Shown here: one piece after another, positions 12,650 through 24,600 of the stretch
Layout: each line of letters opens with the position of its first letter
How positions within the stretch are numbered: the first letter of the stretch is position 1
Source of the DNA: Capitulum mitella
Taxonomy: Eukaryota; Arthropoda; Thecostraca; Pollicipedomorpha; Pollicipedidae
Reading direction: 5' to 3'
DNA: 64,000 nt
Assembly (NCBI GenBank): GCA_030062745.1
Contig: CP099848.1
Coordinates: 17,781,081 to 17,845,080, forward strand
Program-made: the position numbers and the translations under genes
Notes under the pieces: generated by a model
Told to the model about the DNA's origin: nothing
The model's database searches: none
The model's input: only the letters and a program-made list of their open reading frames with translations

Positions 12650-13479
12650 ATCTCACGTATATGTGGGTGCTGGGGCACCCACAAAGAGATAGGAAGCCGA
12701 CCCCTGTCCATTCGAGATGTCGTAATGAAACTGCCACAAAAAAGAAAAAGCACGTGCCAAAGCACCATCCAAATTTAGTTTTGTTGGCTCAGTCAGAAAA
12801 AAGTCGTCAAAGGCCACGAACTTTTTACACAATCCTCGTAGTTTACTATGCATTGTACTGCGACGCTCTTTTTAGTCTGCCTTTATGGATACATTCAACT
12901 ATGCACCCACTGTTATAAAGACTGCATGTAGCATTATTTACATGTGGACCTCAGTGCTTCATTCACTATACTGATCCTCTAATGCATGAAACCTTGTCGT
13001 CAATGAACTACGCTCTGTATGCATACACGGAGACCAGCACCGTCAGCTGCTCGATCCGGTTCGTACCGGAACGCGGCTGGAGCGCGTGCCGGCGCCACTT
13101 GTTCGCGTGGTCTTAATCAGCGTGACCTCAAAGTATGTAGGTCACGACATGTGCCGTGGAGGATTGTCAGATAAAGCACGATGACAGATCATCAAGAGTA
13201 TGGTTTTGAACTCAATAGAAACGAGATCGTGAGGTTGCGTTTAGACTACAAGCTTTTGCGAGCATTTGCAACCAAGATTGTGGGGATGCAGGCTGTTCCA
13301 TTCCATTGCTGCGTGCAAATGGAGAGGAGGCTTTATGTAGTTTCTGATGAAAAGGTGCCCAAATGGCCGTGCGTTAGCCTCAAGGTCGTCCAAGACTGTC
13401 ATCTTGCCCGTTGGTTGGCGCGAGTCACGACAGAGAAAATATGAATATATATAACACATAAATCCAAAAATATATGCAA

Positions 13480-13480
<1 letters not shown>
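12650..13480. other. Intergenic with a small hairpin
   Basis: A short perfect stem, GTGGGTGC and GCACCCAC around TGGG, lies at about 12,662-12,682. No gene recognised. The open frame at 13,181-13,444 resembles nothing I know. Confidence 0.4.

Positions 13481-13522
<42 letters not shown>
13481..13522. repeat. (TA)n microsatellite
   Basis: About 20 uninterrupted TA dinucleotides. Confidence 0.95.
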
Positions 13523-13523
<1 letters not shown>

Positions 13524-13754
13524 CATTATTCAACAGTAATATTTTGACCTAACGCCTACTTTGAGGGAAACAATCGTATAAGTGGTTGTATGATACTTGA
13601 AATGCAATACCGATATGTATTACTTACGATTTCAGCCGAGAAAATCTGAAACATAGATTATTTCCTTCGAAAAGAATTACGTCGTCACTGCCGTGCCAAC
13701 CGCCAGCCGCCAGACGCTCGCATAGGCATTTTTGACGTTTCTGCGTTAAATAGC

Positions 13755-14812
13755 TTGCTAACGTGACATCTCGACGATGACTGGTCGTTGGTCGGACGCA
13801 AGGCCCGATTAGTCGTCGGTCGGAGGCAAGGCCCGAAGAGTAATGAAAAGGTCTGAAAATAACTAATGCGTAATATGTATTATCTTCAAGACAAAAATTT
13901 TAGTAATAATGTTATAATTCATGTTAGAAATACTGCAGGGTGAATATTTCATTTCAATGGAATACATAAAAAGAATAATTAAAAAGTGGTGAAATAAAAT
14001 ATCTAAAAAAGAAACATCGATGCAAGATTGAAACGAATTTACAAGCGACACGAAACAATAAATAAAAAAAAATCGCATAACATTAAATGGTAACTTCGCC
14101 AAACTAACCTAACCTAACTTAACGAGCACACGGCCACTATTTAGATACAACCTAATACCGCGCTTCGTGTCCCCTCTTTATTAAACAGAGCCAAGGCCGA
14201 TCTCACCCTTGATCGGCCTGCAGCCTCTAGTACCCTATACGTACCTGCGGAGGGAGGTTGCGCCTTCGGCGCAATATTTCTGTCCTTTATTTCCAGGTAC
14301 GTCCAGGGCGAAACAACCCCACATTCTCCCCTAACCAGGGAGCATCCTGTATAATAATTGTACCGGGCACTGTAACGATATGATGCAATAATATTATTGT
14401 ATAACGTAATAATAATTATATAAGACATCGTAACAATGATATAATAACATAATGATATCATAACATCCCCATTCAAAACCCTCTGTTCCTAACGTCATCC
14501 CCGTGCTGGACATGTCTAGTCGTCGCGGAGCATAAAATGCCGTAACGAATTAATAGTGATATGAGATATCCCAACAGTCACCTAATACAATGATGTAACA
14601 ATATAATCATTCAACAATTGCTTCAAATTCAGTTTGTGGCAACAGAATGTAATTTTCATATATATGACGCCTTAACCGCTTGAGGATATCTCCATGGTCT
14701 TCACACATCCCTTGTGTCAATAACCTTAACCTTGGCGGCACTGTATTTTGCGACGTGGAATATTGCTCTCCGTCAGCCAACCAACGCGGTAGTGGTATAT
14801 GGTACGCAGTCG
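13755..14812 (+). repeat. Dispersed repeat, inverted partner of 19,700-20,345
   Basis: Read forward this matches the reverse complement of 19,700-20,345 over several blocks in the same order: ATCTCGACGATGACTGGTCG, GTGAAATAAAATATCTAAAA, GACTGTTGGGATATC-like with GCATTTTATGCTCCGCG (in reverse), GGTCTTCACACATCC, and GTGGAATATTGCTCTCCGTC. No protein was recognised. Its true ends are unclear, and a small MITE begins directly at its right edge. It includes short CCTAA runs near 14,105. Confidence 0.6.
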
Positions 14813-14813
14813 T

Positions 14814-15080
14814 CAGGGACGTAGCCGTAGCCATGGGGGCCATGTCCCCCTCCCCCCTGAGCCAAGCGGTCTACAGCAGATATAGAGCGATTCTGCAGGA
14901 GTACGGAACAGTGATCATATACATGTTGCAAAAGTAAACATTATGTTTTCTTGTGCGTAAAATATGAGGTAAATTGCATACAATTGCTGCGTTTTCCTAT
15001 AAATTTCGTCATATGCCAGTGGCGTATGACAAAACGTGACATTTCGCCCCCTCCTGAGGAAAATCCTGGCTACGTGCCTG
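14814..15080. mobile_element. hAT-type MITE, CAGGGACGTAGCC family
   Basis: The left end reads CAGGGACGTAGCC, and the right end in reverse reads CAGGCACGTAGCCAGGATTT. The flanks GCAGTCGT and ATTGTCGT share their last five bases, consistent with an old 8-bp target duplication. The interior (GAGCCAAGCGG, AGATATAGAGCGATT, CATATGCCAGTGGCGTATGA) matches a second copy at 53,053-53,389. No coding capacity. Confidence 0.7.
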
Positions 15081-15271
15081 ATTGTCGTTATGATTTTAGT
15101 GTTACCTTTTTTTAGAAATTCAGGCATGGATAGGTATGGTTAAAAGCAAGATGATAGGTTCTTTAGAGCTATTGCAGTCACATAGAAAAATGTTTGAAAT
15201 TTAGTCGGCCAGAAACTTACCTTTTGCTTTGTGTTTTCAGCAAATCTTCTTTCCTTGCGAGACCCATCCAC

Positions 15272-15650
15272 CAGAGGTGTTGATTTATGTTCTTTTGAGA
15301 GGGCCCTGGTCCACCTAATGTTGATATGGGCAAACCCAATCTTGGTTTGGGCCCACCCAATATTTTCTGTCGGTCTTAAAGGGAAATGAGTAATAATAAG
15401 GAGAAGAACGGCCGAAATAGATAAGGGATAGGCAGAAAGAAAGGAATAAAGTCTAGAGCTATATATTTATTTATCATTCTATCTTTTATCTATATGTCTG
15501 TCCGTTTACATAGGGATAAAACAGTTTTTGGCCTGATAAATAGTAACAAAAGATTTATAAATTCTCGCTGATCAAAATATAGAGGGCTGAATTCGCTGAG
15601 AAACTCACATTTGGGCTGAGGTTAGATTGTCGGGCTATCGGTTCCCCTCA
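15272..15650 (+). mobile_element. hAT-type MITE, CAGAGGTGTTGATTT family (copy 1, right end lost)
   Basis: It starts CAGAGGTGTTGATTTATG and continues with GGGCCCTGG, CAATATTTTCTG, TTAAAGGGAAATGAGTAATA and AAGAACGGCCG, then a T- and A-rich middle and GGGCTGAATTCGCTGAGAAA. This matches copies at 25,440-25,937 and 51,797-52,209. The right terminus is missing where another CAGGGGCGTAGCC end begins, at about 15,651. Confidence 0.7.
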
Positions 15651-15726
15651 GGGGCGTAGCCAGGATTCCACCTGAGAGGGGACATATCGGATCAAGGGGG
15701 CCCTCGTAGCCAATGGGGGCCTTCGC

Positions 15727-17638
15727 CAAGGGCGTATCCAAGATTTCGGAAAGGGGAGGGGAGGGTGGAGGCGAATGGTCAGTGCGGGATCCCCATTTTT
15801 TTCCCTTCAGGTATGAAAAATGATGTAATTTTGCTTCTTTACCACATGGGATAACCGGAAAATTAAAACGCGTCACCTTGCTTGAGAAAATTCGGCGTTG
15901 TGTTCCCGAACAAAGTGGCCGAAATATGACAAAGCGGCAAGATTTTAGACGGTTTCGTCTCTCCCTCCATTTGAAATGTCGTGTCTGTATCTGATCCAGG
16001 AGACCGTCTGTCTCCCCCCCGCCCCCATCCTGTAGCTTCTGGTGATTTTTTTCAGCTTAGTTTAGGTTTCCTCTTGCAGTTACAGGGACAGTTCTGGTGG
16101 TCTCGGGCCGTCTGCCGTGCCAGGACCCTCTAGTGGTCTCAGGTTCTTTTTACAGTTTCACGAGTCCTGTGGGACGTCTGAGGCGCTCCTTTGACAGTTC
16201 CAGGGGCACCTCGGACAGTTCCAGGGACCCATCTGGCGGTTTCAGGGGCGCTTAAGCTATCTCTGATTTTCTCCTACTGTCCCTGGGACGTTTTTGCCGT
16301 CTAAGGAGCCCCTCAGGCACTGAAAACGGTCCTGGCCGTTTCAGGAATAGTCTAGACGTCTCAAAGTTTAGTAGTTTCAGGGGCCCTTCTGGTCATCTCA
16401 GGCGCCCCTATTGCTAGAGACTTCTAATTAGCAATCTCAAAGGTCCCTCTCTAGCAGTCTCAGTGGACCCCTTTGGTCCTGGTTACCCCTTTTATCATCT
16501 CTGGGAAACATTTTTGCCATCTCAGGGGCCCTCTGGCAGTTACAAAAGACTTTTCGACAATTTCAGGGCCCCTGTTCAGTGCCATAGGACCTCTAAACGT
16601 TTCCGGTGGCCCCCATGGCTTTTAAGGGTTTTCCTCAGTTACATGAGGTACATCTGGCAGTCTTTTAGGGCCCCTCTAGCCGTAACAAGGGGCTTTTGTT
16701 GGCGCTTCAGGGGCCTAACTGGCAGTCTCAGGGGACCTTGTCCGTGCCAGGAGTTCGCTTATTATATTCGGGGACCCTCTGGACCCTCTGGCCGTCCAGC
16801 GCCCCCACAGAACCCAAGTACCGTCTTAGAGGCCCTTTTATCGTCCGTGCCTCGCAGGGGCCCTGCAACATTTTTGGCGGTCTCAGGGACCATCTGCGGT
16901 GTGCAGGCCCATCTTGCCGTCCCAGAAACCACCTGACCTTCCCGGGGCCCCTAACATCATCAAAAACCCCTCAAGGTTTCAGAAAGACCAGTCCATTTGT
17001 GGCCCATTTGTGACTCCTCTCGAGGTTGAGAAAGCCACCGACGAATCCCCGTTCATGTGGCCTCTCTGGCTGGCCAGGGTCTCCTTATGTCTTGCTAGGC
17101 ACCCTTTTTCCTTCTTTCCGTCTCAGGTGCCTCTCTGGTAATTTTAGTGGTCCATGGACCCCTTGCCGTATTAGGGCCCCTTGCGGTCCCCGGGGCCCTT
17201 GAAGAGTTTCAAGGGTCCCTCTTTCCATGTTAGGAACCATCTTACCGTGTCGGGGTCTCATTAACCCTACCGGAGGCCCTCTGACCACATCAAGAACAAG
17301 ACATTCAGCTTTTCACTCACAGAGCCACCCTAGGGACTCAGTCCTTATCTTGGCCGTCTCAGGGGCCCTGTAAGCCATCTGGCGGTCTCAGAGACACTCT
17401 GCCGTGTTGAGGTCTCAAGGGCCCTTTGGGAGCTTCAGGGGCCCTCTATGCGTCTTAGACGTCACCTTACCATCCAGGAGACCTCCTGGCTGCATAAAGA
17501 GCCCGTCATGTTCTTTTAGAGATCCCGTGAAGTTCCTACGAAGCTCCCTCGGGACTCCTTTTGAGTCTGACAAGGGCCCCTTCTCAGGCGTCAGGGGGAG
17601 GGGGCGCCTCAGTTGCTCCCTCTTTGGATCCGCTCCTG
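15727..17638 (-). mobile_element. hAT-like non-autonomous element filled with short tandem repeats (copy B)
   Basis: Inverted copy of 1,450-3,542. The left terminus reads CAAGGGCGTATCCAAGATTT, and the right terminus in reverse reads CAGGAGCGGATCCA. The unique segment at 15,740-15,990 (AAAGTGGCCGAAATATGAC) and the opposite flank (GACTCAAAAGGAG in reverse) both match copy A. The interior from about 16,080 is degenerate units of about 30 bp, typified by GGGCCCTCTGGCAGTCTCAG. The flanks GCCTTCGC and GCCCTCAG share five of eight bases. Open frames of over 100 codons here are by-products of the repeats. Confidence 0.65.
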
Positions 17639-17639
17639 G

Positions 17640-18070
17640 CCCTCAGAGTCATTGGGGCCACATATGGTTAAAATTACTGTCAGTTTGTAAAGGGACCCCG
17701 CTGAAGTGTAAATGGGGCCCATGATCGCCTGTAAAGACGTTCCTGCCGACCTGGCAGGTGCTTCTTGCACCCGCCAGGTCAAGAAAGACCTGGCAGGTCG
17801 GCAGGGACATTTTTACAGGAAAGCCGGGGCCCCTGAATGACCGTTTAGGGGCTCCTGTTGGCCAGGGAGGTCACTGCCTGTCTGTAGAGGCCACACTGTC
17901 CGCCTGCACAGGGACCCTGTCGGCCTCTGGAGACAGGAGCACGGGCATTCTTCATAGCATTCAGACCGAAAGGAGGTCCCTTCAGAGGTTGACAGGGGCC
18001 CTTTATGGGCCGACAGGTGACCCTCCCCAGACAAGCAGTAAATTCCCTCATAAGCTAGCAGGGGTCCCTA
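17640..18070. repeat. Second degenerate GC-rich tandem repeat block
   Basis: Units of roughly 35-40 bp around ACAGGGACCCTGTCGGCC and TTGACAGGGGCCCTTTATG extend beyond the right end of the preceding element. Composition is similar but the unit differs. No gene. Confidence 0.5.
17728..17819. repeat. Hairpin with about 32-bp arms
   Basis: The left arm CCTGTAAAGACGTTCCTGCC plus GACCTGGCAGGT is mirrored by ACCTGGCAGGTC plus GGCAGGGACATTTTTACAGG. The loop carries a partial third copy, CCGCCAGGTC. Only a few mismatches. Confidence 0.8.
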
Positions 18071-19690
18071 AACTCTCATTCAGACCACGGGCCTCTCTTC
18101 ATATCACACAAAGCCTTCTTGTATATCCTGAGTACCTTTTCTTTAGGTTCGTAAGCCTTCTTTAATGCCGCAGATATACCTATTTTGCTTAAATTGTCTG
18201 TTTCGGACAGTGTAAGACGCCCTGCGGACGCCTCACGCTGTCCAAAGAACAGGGGCCTTCGGACCCCTGGGAGGCTCGCTTGGCCGCCAGAGGGCCCCGC
18301 TTAGCCACCAGGGGGGACATGGCCCCTTTGGCCCCCCCTGGCTACGCCACTGGCCCCCCATCATTTACAGAAATCGACATCCCTGCCATCGACGTTGAAG
18401 TTAATCCTGCAAAGTTACAGCCACGGCTTCTCGTATCCCACCGTTTTCTACCCTCTCCACCGCTCCCAACCGTACTAATTTGGCGGCGTTGGGTGCACGG
18501 AGAAACATCGGGAACTCCAGTCATTTTGTTGCCAGCCACGGGCGGCGCTGGTGTCGCCAGAGTCGATAGGACTGCGCGCTTTGGCTGTGCAGCTGGCTCG
18601 CTGCCAAACGAGAGCCGGCTGCGGCGCCAACCGCTCCAACCCAGTGCGTGCGTAGTGAGCGGGCGGAAGTGTGTGTTCAAGGCCCTGTGTTGCTAGTCAA
18701 GGGCTGTACAGTCGTTCAGGCGCGTGTCATAGCCGCTGCAGCGACGCAGGTGTCTGACTTGGCTGCATGCCGAGAGGAATCCGGCGGTTCACTGTGCGCC
18801 AGTGTGATGAACCGGGGCCAAACACGGCATGGTGGGGATTCAATCGTGTGTGTTGAGCGCGCATGTGATTCCCGTGCGGCGTAAGGCATTGTCGCGTTGG
18901 TCTCGTACGTTTCGAGTGAAGGAAACTGGAATCGTGGCAAGCGAGGACCAGGTAACGCTGATCACAAGTAAGCGCTGTCGGGATTGTACCAGTTCGTGGT
19001 GCGCCAGTTTAATTGCAGCCAAGCCAGACGGAGTGACTTGAAACAAATTGGGTGTTTGATACAGTAATGAATCACAGTCCTAGCGATCTGCGCATTGATG
19101 CCGACATCTGTATCCAAGTCATATGGCATTGGTTTGGACACCAGCACAGTCAGAGGGGAAGAGGCTGCCCCCCCCCCTTCCCCATAAAGCCTACACTTTC
19201 TTTCGTTTAATATTCCCAGCAGGCAGTTTTCGTATGATTTCAGTTCTCACTGAGCTCTCCCTCCCCTGAAGAAAATCATGGCTGCTCCCTTGGGTTCGGG
19301 TGGGCCTGACGTTGCGCGTGGAGCGATTGAGGTTCATGGCGGCGCAGCTACGTCACGCTCCCCGATGCTACTTAGGCTACAAAAGTAATACGGTGTGTGA
19401 GCTGCATGCGTAGTGAGGTTGTCGTTTACGTGAGTCGTTTCGAGTCTGCAATAATACGGGCATAGATACTGTTGTGGTCAGGGCTAAGGGCAGCGCAAGA
19501 GGGGGGAGGCACGTGGGCACCGTGCCCCCTGATCTGACGAAGTTTAACGTTAACTTTATGGCGTTGCATGGCTCGGCTAAAGGTAAGTTCCTGACCGACT
19601 AAATTCTAAATAATCCTCTCTATGATTATCACAGCTGTAAAGAACATATCATCCTCTGTCTAACCATACTTCTGACTGCCTGAATTTCTC
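18071..19690. other. Intergenic; one repeat-end fragment, no gene seen
   Basis: At about 18,340-18,390 are two element ends: GGCTACGCCACTG, then CATCATTTACAGAAATCGAC followed by ATCCCTG. The latter matches the right terminus of the CAGAGGTGTTGATTT MITE family. The GC-rich part at 18,400-18,700 has open frames on both strands, but none is recognisable. A CpG-rich promoter is possible but unsupported. Confidence 0.4.
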
Positions 19691-19699
19691 GGAAAATAG

Positions 19700-20345
19700 T
19701 AATAAAATCGTAACGATAACGTACCACATGGTACTACCATGCTGGGATCGGCAGACGGAGAATAACAGTATTCCACGGCGCGAAATGTAGTGTTAATGTA
19801 ATGGATATGTCCAGGGGTAATGTAATGGACACTAAGGATGTGTGAAGACCCTGCAGACATCTTTAAGTAACAGATGACGTGATATACCTGAAAATTTCAT
19901 TGTCTCGCCACCAGTTAAATTTACAACAGTTGCTGAATCATTATATTGTTATATTATTGTACCAGATGGTTATTGGGATATCTCCAGTACTATTGCAATA
20001 TTACATTTTATGCTCCGCGGCGACTAGATATATCTAATAAGGGGATGTTTGGAACGCAGTTTTGGGTGGGGATTTTCCATTTATATTTTCCAGTTTGGGT
20101 CCGCGATTTCTTTTCAGATATTTTATTCCACTACTTTTTGATTGTTTTCTTTATGTGTTTCTCTCAGTTACCATTTCGCCCGTATTTGTGATATTTTATC
20201 ATTATTATTTTTATTATTACAATTATTATTGTTATTAGTATTTCATTTTAAAGATAAGTTATGCCGCATATTAGTTATTTCCAAACCTTTTTTATTGCTC
20301 TTTATCGGACCTTGGGTCCGACCGACGACCAGTCAGCGTCGAGAT
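19700..20345 (-). repeat. Dispersed repeat, inverted partner of 13,755-14,812
   Basis: The reverse complement matches the left copy block by block, including GGTCTTCACACATCC, GTTGGGATATC-like, TTTATGCTCCGCGGCGACTA, AATAAAATATCTGAAAAG and ATCTCGACGCTGACTGGTCG. Divergence is substantial, with indels. No protein recognised. Confidence 0.6.
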
Positions 20346-20359
20346 CTCACGTGAACAAA

Positions 20360-20758
20360 CAATTTACTGCAAGGTTATAACAATTTACATTGTGTGCAGT
20401 TTTCATGGCCCTACGTCAATATCTCCAAGGCCAGATGGGGTTGAAAAGGTCAAATTCTGGCACATTCTCGGCCCGTGCAGGCTATTCCATACCACTTTTC
20501 GAACGAAACGGGAAAAGGGTGTTTGTTTGGCCGTTAAAACGTGGAATGCGACAATGTCCATTTATTTGGCGTCTTCACTGAGTGTTTCGAGTCGAGGTCA
20601 TATCAGGTTACTGGCCTATGGCGTCATTTTTTTCATCTTGTGCAGATCAGATTTCAAGCAATACGGGATACTTTTGAGTGTAAATAAGGGCGCTACACGT
20701 ATCTTTTGGCGTATATCAATGAAGGTAGCCAACGTCGGTACATTTGGTCACTTCCAGC

Positions 20759-20816
<58 letters not shown>

Positions 20817-21613
20817 GTATGGATATATATATATATATGTATATGTATATATGTATATACATGTATCAGTGTGCCAAACGTGTTTTTAGTGGCGTCTTTG
20901 AATGCACCTTTCATACAAATCGACATATTGCAAAACAAATCCGGACCAGGTCGGAAAATAGTTGCCCTTGACCGTTGATGACCTTGACCTGAAATGACCC
21001 TGGTATGTGTAAGCGTATCCATGTGTGCAAACGTGCTTTTATTGGGGTGTGTAAATGCATATTTCATACAAATTGGCTTGTCGCAAAGCAAATCTGGACC
21101 AGGCCACAAGATATTTGACCCTGACCTTGGATGACCTTGACCTTAACTGACCCTGGTATATGTACGTGTATCAGTGTGCGTACACGTCTTTTTATTAAGG
21201 TCTTTGAATGCATATTTCATACAAAATGACATGTTGCAAAGCAAATCAGGATCAGTTAACAACCTGGTTGACCTTGACCCTTATTGACCCTGACTTTGGT
21301 CTTGGTACATCCATCACTTATGCCCAGATGACGTTGCATGATTGTGTTGAAATGATAATCTTAGACAGAATATTGGTTCTTTCACAAAGTTCCCATTTGT
21401 CAGTGAGAACCGTCGTTTTTGTTATGTTTAACTTCATATGCTTAAAACTTGAAAAAAAAATTCGTCCAGTTTCCGATTTTTCCGCCTCAGTCGACGAGTT
21501 ATTGAATTGCCATAAATGTCACGAAGTAGCAGCAACCAGCTCAGATCCGTTCTCGAGATATTCAAGAAAAACAGGTGAGGGGGCACAAAAAGACCTCCTT
21601 CCATTGCGCATGT
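20360..21613 (+). mobile_element. TTAA-type non-autonomous element with internal tandem units (copy A, left end lost)
   Basis: It matches 57,240-58,425 along its length: TTTACATTGTGTGCAGTTTT, ACGGGAAAAGGGTGTTTGTT, GGGCGCTACACGTATCTTTT. Three tandem units of about 145 bp follow (about 20,868-21,290), each with ATTTCATACAAAT, GCAAATCTGGACCAG, GACCTTGACC and GACCCTGGTAT. The right end reads CCTTCCATTGCGCATG and then TTAA. The left terminal repeat present in the other copy is missing. Open frames here are not genes. Confidence 0.7.
20762..20850. repeat. (TA)n microsatellite expanded inside the TTAA-type element
   Basis: A long TA run followed by TATG-rich sequence. In the other copy of the element the same place holds only a short GTATGTATATGTATAT stretch, so the array grew after insertion. 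Confidence 0.85.
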
Positions 21614-21617
21614 TAAT

Positions 21618-24600
21618 TAATAAAAACTAAGACTTATCTGGCTAATGCCAACTTTGGGTTAATGGATCCTGGTATGTGTGTTTCAGGCAGCTGTCAAAGG
21701 AAAAATTTGGGTGTAGTAGTGAAAAAAGGAAATTCAACTCATTTACATCACCATGTCAGTCAAAAAGAAAAACGCAACATAACTGTCTCATGTTACTGCA
21801 CCAAAATTCGTAATTGCTTCTATGCACAAATTTCAAATGCCAGGACTTTTTTGGACCACTGGGTCATATTTAAAGATGATAATGCAAATGGGTGTAGTGG
21901 CATTTGTAAACATAATGAAAATCCAACTTATGCCTGACATTATTGCATGGATTCAAGACTAACATGGACATGTAGACATCGCTGGTACCCCCAGGTACAA
22001 TTTTGAGGTATTTGTTCCATTAATTGGTATTAATTGCTACTTACTGCCACAATTTTCGTTTAGTTACTGGCACAGTTTTGAGGTACTTGTTCCATCAGTT
22101 GTTATTAATTGCTTTTTACTGCCACAGTGGTAAGGGGTATTTCCCACAAATAATTATGATCAGTCAACTCAAAACAGGTTGAAAACACTATTTTCCTGTA
22201 AGAACAAGACATGCTTAAAGTGCTGGAATCATGGACCACCCATGATTTGAGGATTTATTTTGATCTATGATACATCAAACTCATTGAAGGATAGGCTGTT
22301 CTTAATGAATGTTTGCATTCATATCCAAGTGAGATGGAACTGACTGTTGCTGCATTGTTGGGCCATCGTACATGTATGAGCACCCAATGAATTTGTCTTA
22401 TGCTCCTCATTATCTTGACCTACTCCTAATCAAGGATAATTTACAAAGTCATTGTGATAAAATTCATCCCGCAATTTGTCACAGTTCACCCCATAGGTGG
22501 GGCAGGTTGTATCATTGCAAAAGGGTCGCTCTGCAAAACTTTTTCCATTAGAATTACGGCTGGAGAGTGAAGTGCGTGGCTGTCAGTAGGTATCTATCTT
22601 CTGTAAGTATATATCTACGTGTCTTCAGTACACAGCACGTGAGGGAGTTCAGAGTTACAAACTGATACAGCTCTCCCCTTAGTAGTGTTCCTGAGGAGCT
22701 CATAGTGACGTCTGACACTGTATAGGAAAGAGCTGATTTAGCTGTGGAAATCGGCGCCTCTAACTACTCGAAAAGTGTGAGACCAGTATAGGGAAATGTA
22801 GTAGCAGCAGAAGCGCGGGAGAACGGGGGCAAAGTTCCCCCTTAACTGGCGAAAGTCAGCATTGACCCTTTGGTGTTACGTGGGAAGAAATGGCTCGAAG
22901 TGGCTGGTGCCCTCCCCCCTTGCCGGAACACGTTCTGCCGCTTTTGGATCAGTGGCCTGAATGCATGAATTTGACAAAAGATCAACTTGACCCAAATTGG
23001 ACCCAAGTGTGTAAGTCACTCATGCACCTGCATGATATCGTGTAGGAAATATCGCAAATGCTTTACAAAATTGTTATAACTTGATAAATGGCTGTCGCCT
23101 GATCATTATTTGTCAGTTGCATGTTTACAAAGACTCCATACTAATAAATGCAACTAAATGCAGAATGTTACATCGCTTGTGACAAACTCAAGGCATTATG
23201 CGGAGCAGGGTACTTCCGACTTTGAATTCCCTGATGTGTTTGAAAATTTCATCCGTCCACATTTCTTCCAGGTTTATGTTATGTCCTCTGAATGTTCTGA
23301 GTAGAAGCATACTTTTCTGCAGGTTACAGTCATGACTTGGTAAAAAGTACAAGCATCTAAAGTCGAAGACCGTGGAAAAAATATCGCAGGGATTAAATTC
23401 TACATTACACTATGATAGGGTTGCACCACAACTATTTTCAGAAGCGAAGATCGTGACATTTTATGAAGAGCTGATTGCAGCATTTTAGTTCACCAGAATG
23501 ACAGTATTTTAGGCTGTGGACCAGTGTCATCACGGATGCAAATCGAAGTGCCTAATGGTCATACCTTGTATATAGGACCGTGGGATCTGGGCAGTAAAAT
23601 ACTCCGGCATTTCATTGTCAAATTATTCTTGGTTCCAGAAGGGTGTCCTAGCCACACAAGGACTATAACTCGAAATAGGTATTTTCTGGAAAGAAATTGA
23701 ACAGCATGTCGTTTAGCATACTGTGTGCGTTTAAGACGAATCCCCGTGGGCAAAGAGGAAGATGGCTATTTGCCATGTTTTTTACCTTCTTTATCGGACG
23801 TCGAGGCAGCCACCAAGATCGAATCATCAAAGCAAAATGCAAAATAAGATCAAGTGCATTTAGAAACGGAGTCTTTCACGCACAGTGGCGTCCAGCAAGG
23901 AGCACGCTACCGTCATTTATGACATCCCACGTCCAAAAACCCAAAACTAACCAAGGCTCCCAAAGTAAGGCTGCTTCGAAGCTGATACGTTTGGAAGCTG
24001 GGCAATTCACCGTCTGCAAACGTTGCTTTACGAAGTAAGAGGCGAGCCCGAGTGCAACCAGCATTACGATTACTTTCCCTCAGTGTAAGCGCTCGGTCAC
24101 TTTCTGTTGACCAGTGGCTGGAAAAGAAGTCGGTGCCCCTCCTCCCTGCCGGAACACGTTCCGACCCCTACTGATCAGGGGCAGTGCCTGTCTATGAAGT
24201 ATGGCGGCGTCGACGAGATCTCGTCGGTGCACACCAGCTGGAAGCCGGTGCACTATGGTGTCCACGGAGGCGTTGGCTGGTGCGCCTATCGGTGCGTGCT
24301 GCGCACCGTGGTGCAGGTTGATGCGCGTCCTGAAGAAACGACGCGCCACCGTAATAAGCGTGCTTGACTGCCAAAAAGTGGAAAAATGACGAAGACAATA
24401 CGTTCGCTATTTAAAGGATGACCGACTGCGCTACATTTGCTGGTTGTAACTCATCTGTCATAGTAAAACGCTACAGACGTTACTACCAAATTTGGTTGCC
24501 TCCGGAATTTCTTTTCATTAGCCCTGGTGATGATTCTCAGTAAAACGGAAACATTGAGGTATTCTAGAGAAGAAATCGAACTAGATCACAGTCATATTTA

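Noticed and set aside
14104-14125. Short CCTAA/AACCTAACC run resembling arthropod telomere repeat
   Set aside because: Only a few imperfect units in the interior of a dispersed repeat; too short to be a telomere or a telomere relic.
18280-18700. Overlapping open frames on both strands in GC-rich DNA
   Set aside because: Neither translation resembles a known protein, and part of it is the end of transposon-like repeats. A promoter or CpG island is possible but has no direct support.
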